A stretch of DNA of 19,045 nucleotides from JACMMS01 sp043772865. GTDB taxonomy: Bacteria > Pseudomonadota > Gammaproteobacteria > Burkholderiales > Methylophilaceae. The notes under the pieces were generated by a model. That model did no database searches, was not told the DNA's origin, and saw nothing but the letters and a program-made list of their open reading frames with translations. Position 1 is the first letter of the stretch, and every line of letters starts with the position of its first letter. A program made the translations under genes and the position numbers. Positions 15,907 to 19,045 of this stretch are shown here, one piece after another. The stretch spans positions 1-19,045 of the forward strand of contig JAYVFU010000023.1 in the NCBI GenBank assembly GCA_043772865.1, read 5' to 3'.

Positions 15907-16086
15907 ATGGCTGTTCAGCAAAATAAAAAATCACCATCTAAACGTGGCATGCATCGTTCACACGATTTCTTAGTTAATCCACCATTAGCTGTAGAACCAA
16001 CAACGGGTGAAACACACTTACGTCATCACGTAAGTCCAACTGGTTACTATCGTGGTCGTAAAGTATTACCAACCAAAGGCGAGTAA
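15907..16086 (+). CDS. rpmF: 50S ribosomal protein L32
   Basis: L32 is a small basic protein of the large ribosomal subunit. This 59-codon gene begins MAVQQNKKSPSKRGMHRSHD, the highly conserved L32 N terminus, and continues through PPLAVEPTTGETHLRHHVSP to GYYRGRKVL. The zinc-binding cysteines found in some L32 proteins are absent, as in the E. coli form. A strong AGGAG (15896-15900) lies 6 nt before the ATG. It sits between yceD and plsX, the conserved order that links ribosome production to lipid synthesis. Identity is secure despite the short length. Confidence 0.97.
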   Translation: MAVQQNKKSPSKRGMHRSHDFLVNPPLAVEPTTGETHLRHHVSPTGYYRGRKVLPTKGE

Positions 16087-16211
16087 ACCCTAAGTCCATT
16101 TGTGGTTATGCTGTATTGTTAATTTTTGTAGCTTTTTATTTACATTTAGCTAGCTACATTCGATTAATTAATTTTAATTAACGCGTTACAGCGGGATTTG
16201 TTATAACTCAC
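16087..16211 (+). other. rpmF-plsX intergenic region with possible internal promoter
   Basis: This is 125 nt of AT-rich sequence with no coding potential seen. TTTACA (16139-16144) and ATTAAT (16163-16168), 18 nt apart, could be a weak internal promoter for plsX. A 7-bp inverted repeat (TGTAGCT at 16127-16133 with AGCTACA at 16152-16158) has an 18-nt loop and no following T-run, so it is not a convincing terminator. An AT palindrome at 16164-16181 is probably compositional. Confidence 0.3.
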
Positions 16212-17300
16212 ATGGATATTACAGTCGCCATTGATGCAATGGGCGGTGATCATGGCCCTCATGTTACCGTTCCAGCTGCCTTAGAAGCTTTAAAGCAAGA
16301 TAACCAGCTAAGCATTATTTTAGTTGGTTTGTCTGATGCTATACAATCCGAATTAGCTGCTCATAAATCCACTGCCGGATCTCGTTTGCGCGTTCATCAT
16401 GCGGCTGAAGTTGTTACGATGGATGAGTCCCCGCAAAGTGCACTGAAGAATAAAAAAGATTCTTCAATGCGTGTGGCGATTAACCTCGTTAAAAGTGGCG
16501 AGGCAAATGCTTGCGTTAGCGCTGGCAACACTGGCGCGCTTATGGCTACCGCGCGTTTCGTGCTCAAAACCTTACCGGGTATCGATAGGCCAGCAATCGC
16601 TGGTACTTTACCTAGCCAAAAAGGCTTAACTTATATGTTAGACCTTGGTGCAAATGCTGATTGCACGCCTGAGCAATTGCTGCAATTTGCTGTGATGGGA
16701 GCAATGTTAGTCTCTGCGGTTGAGCATAAGCCCAACCCTTCAATTGGCTTACTTAATATAGGTTCTGAGGATATTAAAGGCAATGAAGTTGTTAAAAGGG
16801 CGGGTGAGCTATTACGTGCCAGCCATCTTAACTTTTACGGTAACGTCGAGGGTAATGATATCTATAAAGGCACTACGGATGTTGTGGTTTGTGATGGTTT
16901 TGTTGGTAACGTGGCGCTTAAAACCTCTGAAGGCTTAGCACAAATGATGGGGCGCTTCTTAACTGAAGAGTTTAAACGTAACTGGTTGACTAAGTTAATG
17001 GCGCTAGTTGCTTTGCCGGTGCTTAAACGCTTTAAAAAACGTCTGGATCCTCGTCGTTACAATGGTGCAAGCTTTTTAGGTCTACGTGGTATTGTGGTTA
17101 AAAGTCACGGCGGTGCGGAAAGTTTCTCGTTTTTACACGCCATACATACGGCGATTGAAGAATCTCGCAACGGTGTATTGCGCCGTATCACAGAACAGCT
17201 CGAAATTGAACATATTAAACCAGCTAGCAAAATAAATAGCCATACAGAACAAATAGATAAAGACGTTAGTTTACAATCTACCACTCAGGATGCAGCATGA
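16212..17300 (+). CDS. plsX: Phosphate acyltransferase PlsX
   Basis: PlsX converts acyl-ACP and phosphate to acyl-phosphate, the donor used by PlsY for the first acylation of glycerol-3-phosphate. It is a soluble protein that associates with the membrane. The 362-residue product (E. coli about 356) shows the N-terminal VAIDAMGGDHGP (5-16), SAGNTGALMATARF, LDLGANADCTPEQL, GLLNIGSEDIKGNEV, DGFVGNVALKTSEG and the C-terminal GIVVKSHGGA, all family hallmarks. The last 35 residues or so are a polar, non-conserved tail. The ribosome binding site is not obvious. The stop overlaps the fabH start by 4 nt (ATGA), suggesting coupled translation of the two lipid enzymes. Confidence 0.97.
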   Translation: MDITVAIDAMGGDHGPHVTVPAALEALKQDNQLSIILVGLSDAIQSELAAHKSTAGSRLRVHHAAEVVTMDESPQSALKNKKDSSMRVAINLVKSGEANACVSAGNTGALMATARFVLKTLPGIDRPAIAGTLPSQKGLTYMLDLGANADCTPEQLLQFAVMGAMLVSAVEHKPNPSIGLLNIGSEDIKGNEVVKRAGELLRASHLNFYGNVEGNDIYKGTTDVVVCDGFVGNVALKTSEGLAQMMGRFLTEEFKRNWLTKLMALVALPVLKRFKKRLDPRRYNGASFLGLRGIVVKSHGGAESFSFLHAIHTAIEESRNGVLRRITEQLEIEHIKPASKINSHTEQIDKDVSLQSTTQDAA

Positions 17301-18247
17301 CTTATTCCCGTATAGCAGGTACAGGTAGCTACCTACCTGAAAAACTGCTGACGAATGCAGACCTTGAAAAAATGGTAAACACCACAGAAGAGTGGATTTT
17401 TACGCGTACAGGTATTCGAGAACGCCATATAGTGGCTGATAATGAAAAAACTAGCGACTTAGCCTACCATGCGGCAATAAATGCAATTGTAGCTGCATGC
17501 ATTAATGCACAAGATATTGATTTAATTATTGTAGCAACATCTACTCCCGACGATATTTTCCCAAGTACAGCATGTACGCTGCAAGCTAAATTAGGTATTT
17601 CTGGTTGTCCTGCATTTGATATTCAGGCGGTATGTAGTGGTTTTGTATATGCTCTTTCTACTGCTGATAACTTTATTAAATCAGGTGCTGCTAAATGTGC
17701 CTTAGTTATAGGGGCTGAGACATTTTCGCGCATTACTGATTGGACAGACCGTAGCAACTGTATTTTATGGGGGGATGGAGCGGGTGCAGTGATTTTACAA
17801 GCAAGTGATGAGGCTGGAATTATCTCAACACACCTACATGCAGATGGTAATTACGTAAAAATGCTGCATGTGCCGCGTAAGTCTGCACAACACCCAAAAG
17901 AAACTATTTTAATGGAAGGCAATGCGGTTTTTAAAATGGCAGTCAATACACTGGACAGCATTGTAGATGAAACGTTGAGTGCTAACGGGTTGCAAAAGTC
18001 TGACATTGATTGGTTAGTACCACATCAAGCCAATATTCGCATCATACAAGCAACAGCTAAAAAGCTCGATATGAGTATGGATAAAGTCGTGACAACTGTA
18101 GAAAAACATGGTAATACTTCAGCAGCATCTATCCCATTAGCACTAGATGTTGCAATACAGGATGGCCGAATTAAACGTGGTGAGATTATCCTAATGGAGG
18201 CCTTTGGTGGTGGCTTTACATGGGGCTCTGCTTTAATAAAGTATTGA
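17297..18247 (+). CDS. fabH: 3-oxoacyl-ACP synthase III FabH
   Basis: FabH starts type II fatty acid synthesis by condensing acetyl-CoA with malonyl-ACP. The 316-residue product (E. coli 317) has the complete catalytic triad: Cys113 in DIQAVCSGF, His243 in VPHQANIRI, and Asn273 in HGNTSAASIP. The family landmarks TGSYLPEKLLTN (N terminus), EEWIFTRTGIRER (31-43) and EAFGGGFTWGSALI (C terminus) are present. Its ATG overlaps the plsX stop by 4 nt. The 101-nt gap to fabD holds a short tandem repeat and no terminator. Straight-chain preference cannot be judged from the sequence by eye. Confidence 0.97.
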   Translation: MTYSRIAGTGSYLPEKLLTNADLEKMVNTTEEWIFTRTGIRERHIVADNEKTSDLAYHAAINAIVAACINAQDIDLIIVATSTPDDIFPSTACTLQAKLGISGCPAFDIQAVCSGFVYALSTADNFIKSGAAKCALVIGAETFSRITDWTDRSNCILWGDGAGAVILQASDEAGIISTHLHADGNYVKMLHVPRKSAQHPKETILMEGNAVFKMAVNTLDSIVDETLSANGLQKSDIDWLVPHQANIRIIQATAKKLDMSMDKVVTTVEKHGNTSAASIPLALDVAIQDGRIKRGEIILMEAFGGGFTWGSALIKY

Positions 18248-18283
18248 ATATATAATAAAATCAATTATTTAAAATTTAATATT

Positions 18284-18339
18284 AAAGTAAATAAATTAAA
18301 GTAAATTATTTAAAGTAGATTATTTAAAGTAGATTAGTA
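18284..18339. repeat. Imperfect 14-bp tandem repeat, about four units
   Basis: The units begin at 18284, 18298, 18312 and 18326. The second and third are AAAGTAAATTATTT and AAAGTAGATTATTT (one difference). The first diverges after AAAGTAAAT, and the fourth matches for 11 bases. The tract is very AT-rich and fills the fabH-fabD gap just before the fabD start. Confidence 0.8.
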
Positions 18340-18348
18340 GATATAATT

Positions 18349-19045
18349 ATGAGTAAATTCGCATTTTTTTTCCCTGGTCAAGGCTCACAATCAGTAGGAA
18401 TGATGGCTGGATTTGGTGCCGAAAGCAATAGCAACAAAATTGTTATTGATACTTTTAAAGAAGCCTCAGATATTTTGAGCGTTGATTTTTGGCAAATGTC
18501 CACAGAGCCAAATGAGCTTTTAAATCAAACGATTTATACACAACCTATTATGCTAGCAGCTGGCATTGCCACTTGGCGTGCATGGTCTGCGGTAAATAAT
18601 ATAAAGCCATCCATTATGGCTGGTCATAGCTTAGGCGAATACACCGCATTGGTCGCCGCTGAAGCACTATCATTCGCTGATGCATTACCATTGGTGCAGT
18701 ATCGTGCACAGGTGATGCAAAACGCAGTTGCTGAAGGTATTGGTGCTATGGCAGCGATATTAGGTTTAGATGATGTCACAGTAATTGCAGTCTGTGTCGA
18801 AGCTGCTCAGGGTGAAGTGTTGGAAGCGGTCAATTTAAATTCACCTGGTCAGGTGGTGATTGCTGGGCATAAAACAGCAGTTGAACGTGGTATGTTGCTT
18901 GCAAAAGAAAAGGGCGCTAAACGTGCACTTGCCTTGCCAGTGAGTGTACCGTCGCATTGTGCGTTAATGAAACCTGCAGCAGATAAATTGCGTGAATATC
19001 TTGCAACAGTGCATATAGCTACGCCAAAGATACCCGTATTACACA
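18349..19045 (+). CDS. fabD: Malonyl-CoA:ACP transacylase FabD, 3' truncated by window edge
   Basis: FabD loads malonyl groups from CoA onto acyl carrier protein, feeding FabH and the elongation enzymes. The frame is open to the end of the window, giving 232 visible residues of an expected 310 or so. It starts MSKFAFFFPGQGSQSVGM, the usual family N terminus. It shows the nucleophile Ser94 in AGHSLGEY, Arg119 in VQYRAQVMQ, and the catalytic His203 in VPSHCALM, equivalent to E. coli Ser92 and His201. The ribosome binding site is weak (AGTAGA about 8 nt upstream, inside the tandem repeat end). fabG and acpP would be expected next, outside the window. Confidence 0.96.
   Translation, partial: MSKFAFFFPGQGSQSVGMMAGFGAESNSNKIVIDTFKEASDILSVDFWQMSTEPNELLNQTIYTQPIMLAAGIATWRAWSAVNNIKPSIMAGHSLGEYTALVAAEALSFADALPLVQYRAQVMQNAVAEGIGAMAAILGLDDVTVIAVCVEAAQGEVLEAVNLNSPGQVVIAGHKTAVERGMLLAKEKGAKRALALPVSVPSHCALMKPAADKLREYLATVHIATPKIPVLH

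Noticed and set aside
18284..18339. CRISPR-like array in the fabH-fabD gap
   Set aside because: The units are 14 bp, directly abutting and without unique spacers, so this is a simple tandem repeat.

Overview
This window looks like ordinary chromosome from a low-GC (roughly 40% by eye) betaproteobacterium, most plausibly Methylophilales (Methylotenera-like). The reasons are the Gram-negative order rseP-bamA-skp-lpxD-fabZ-lpxA-lpxB-rnhB, the order yceD-rpmF-plsX-fabH-fabD beside a yceF-type maf gene, a stand-alone RsmI-like methylase paralogue, and a two-subunit biotin-dependent carboxylase. The genus is an inference from gene content and composition. I see no mobile element, CRISPR array, tRNA or rRNA, and no cryptic gene cluster.

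Left block (1-8725, plus strand) builds and surveys the outer membrane. It holds the 3' part of the site-2 protease RseP, then the barrel-assembly protein BamA, the periplasmic chaperone Skp, the lipid A acyltransferases LpxD and LpxA flanking the FabZ dehydratase that competes for the same 3-hydroxyacyl-ACP pool, then LpxB and RNase HII. LpxB carries an extra stretch of about 50 residues rich in His and Asn. A 25-bp near-perfect palindrome sits between lpxA and lpxB.

Middle block (8735-15060, minus strand) holds, in transcription order, a biotin carboxylase (pycA-like), a carboxyltransferase/biotin-carrier subunit (pycB/oadA-like), a strong hairpin terminator, a YceF-type Maf nucleotide pyrophosphatase, an exported DUF4139 protein and, overlapping it by 4 nt, a tetrapyrrole-methylase-family methyltransferase. 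The carboxylase pair is best read as an anaplerotic pyruvate carboxylase, because no membrane sodium-pump subunits are present. In E. coli yceF and yceD are close neighbours; here the carboxylase pair lies between them.

Right block (15144-19045, plus strand) starts at a good sigma-70-type promoter, divergent from the carboxylase genes. It holds yceD, the 59-codon rpmF, plsX, fabH (4-nt overlap with plsX) and the 5' three quarters of fabD. This is the classic ribosome/phospholipid/fatty-acid cluster. A run of about four imperfect 14-bp tandem repeats fills the fabH-fabD gap.

Several starts are non-ATG or differ from the longest reading frame. skp (TTG), the methyltransferase (TTG) and pycA (GTG) are placed from visible Shine-Dalgarno sequences. 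yceD and maf are moved to internal ATGs from family length and context.
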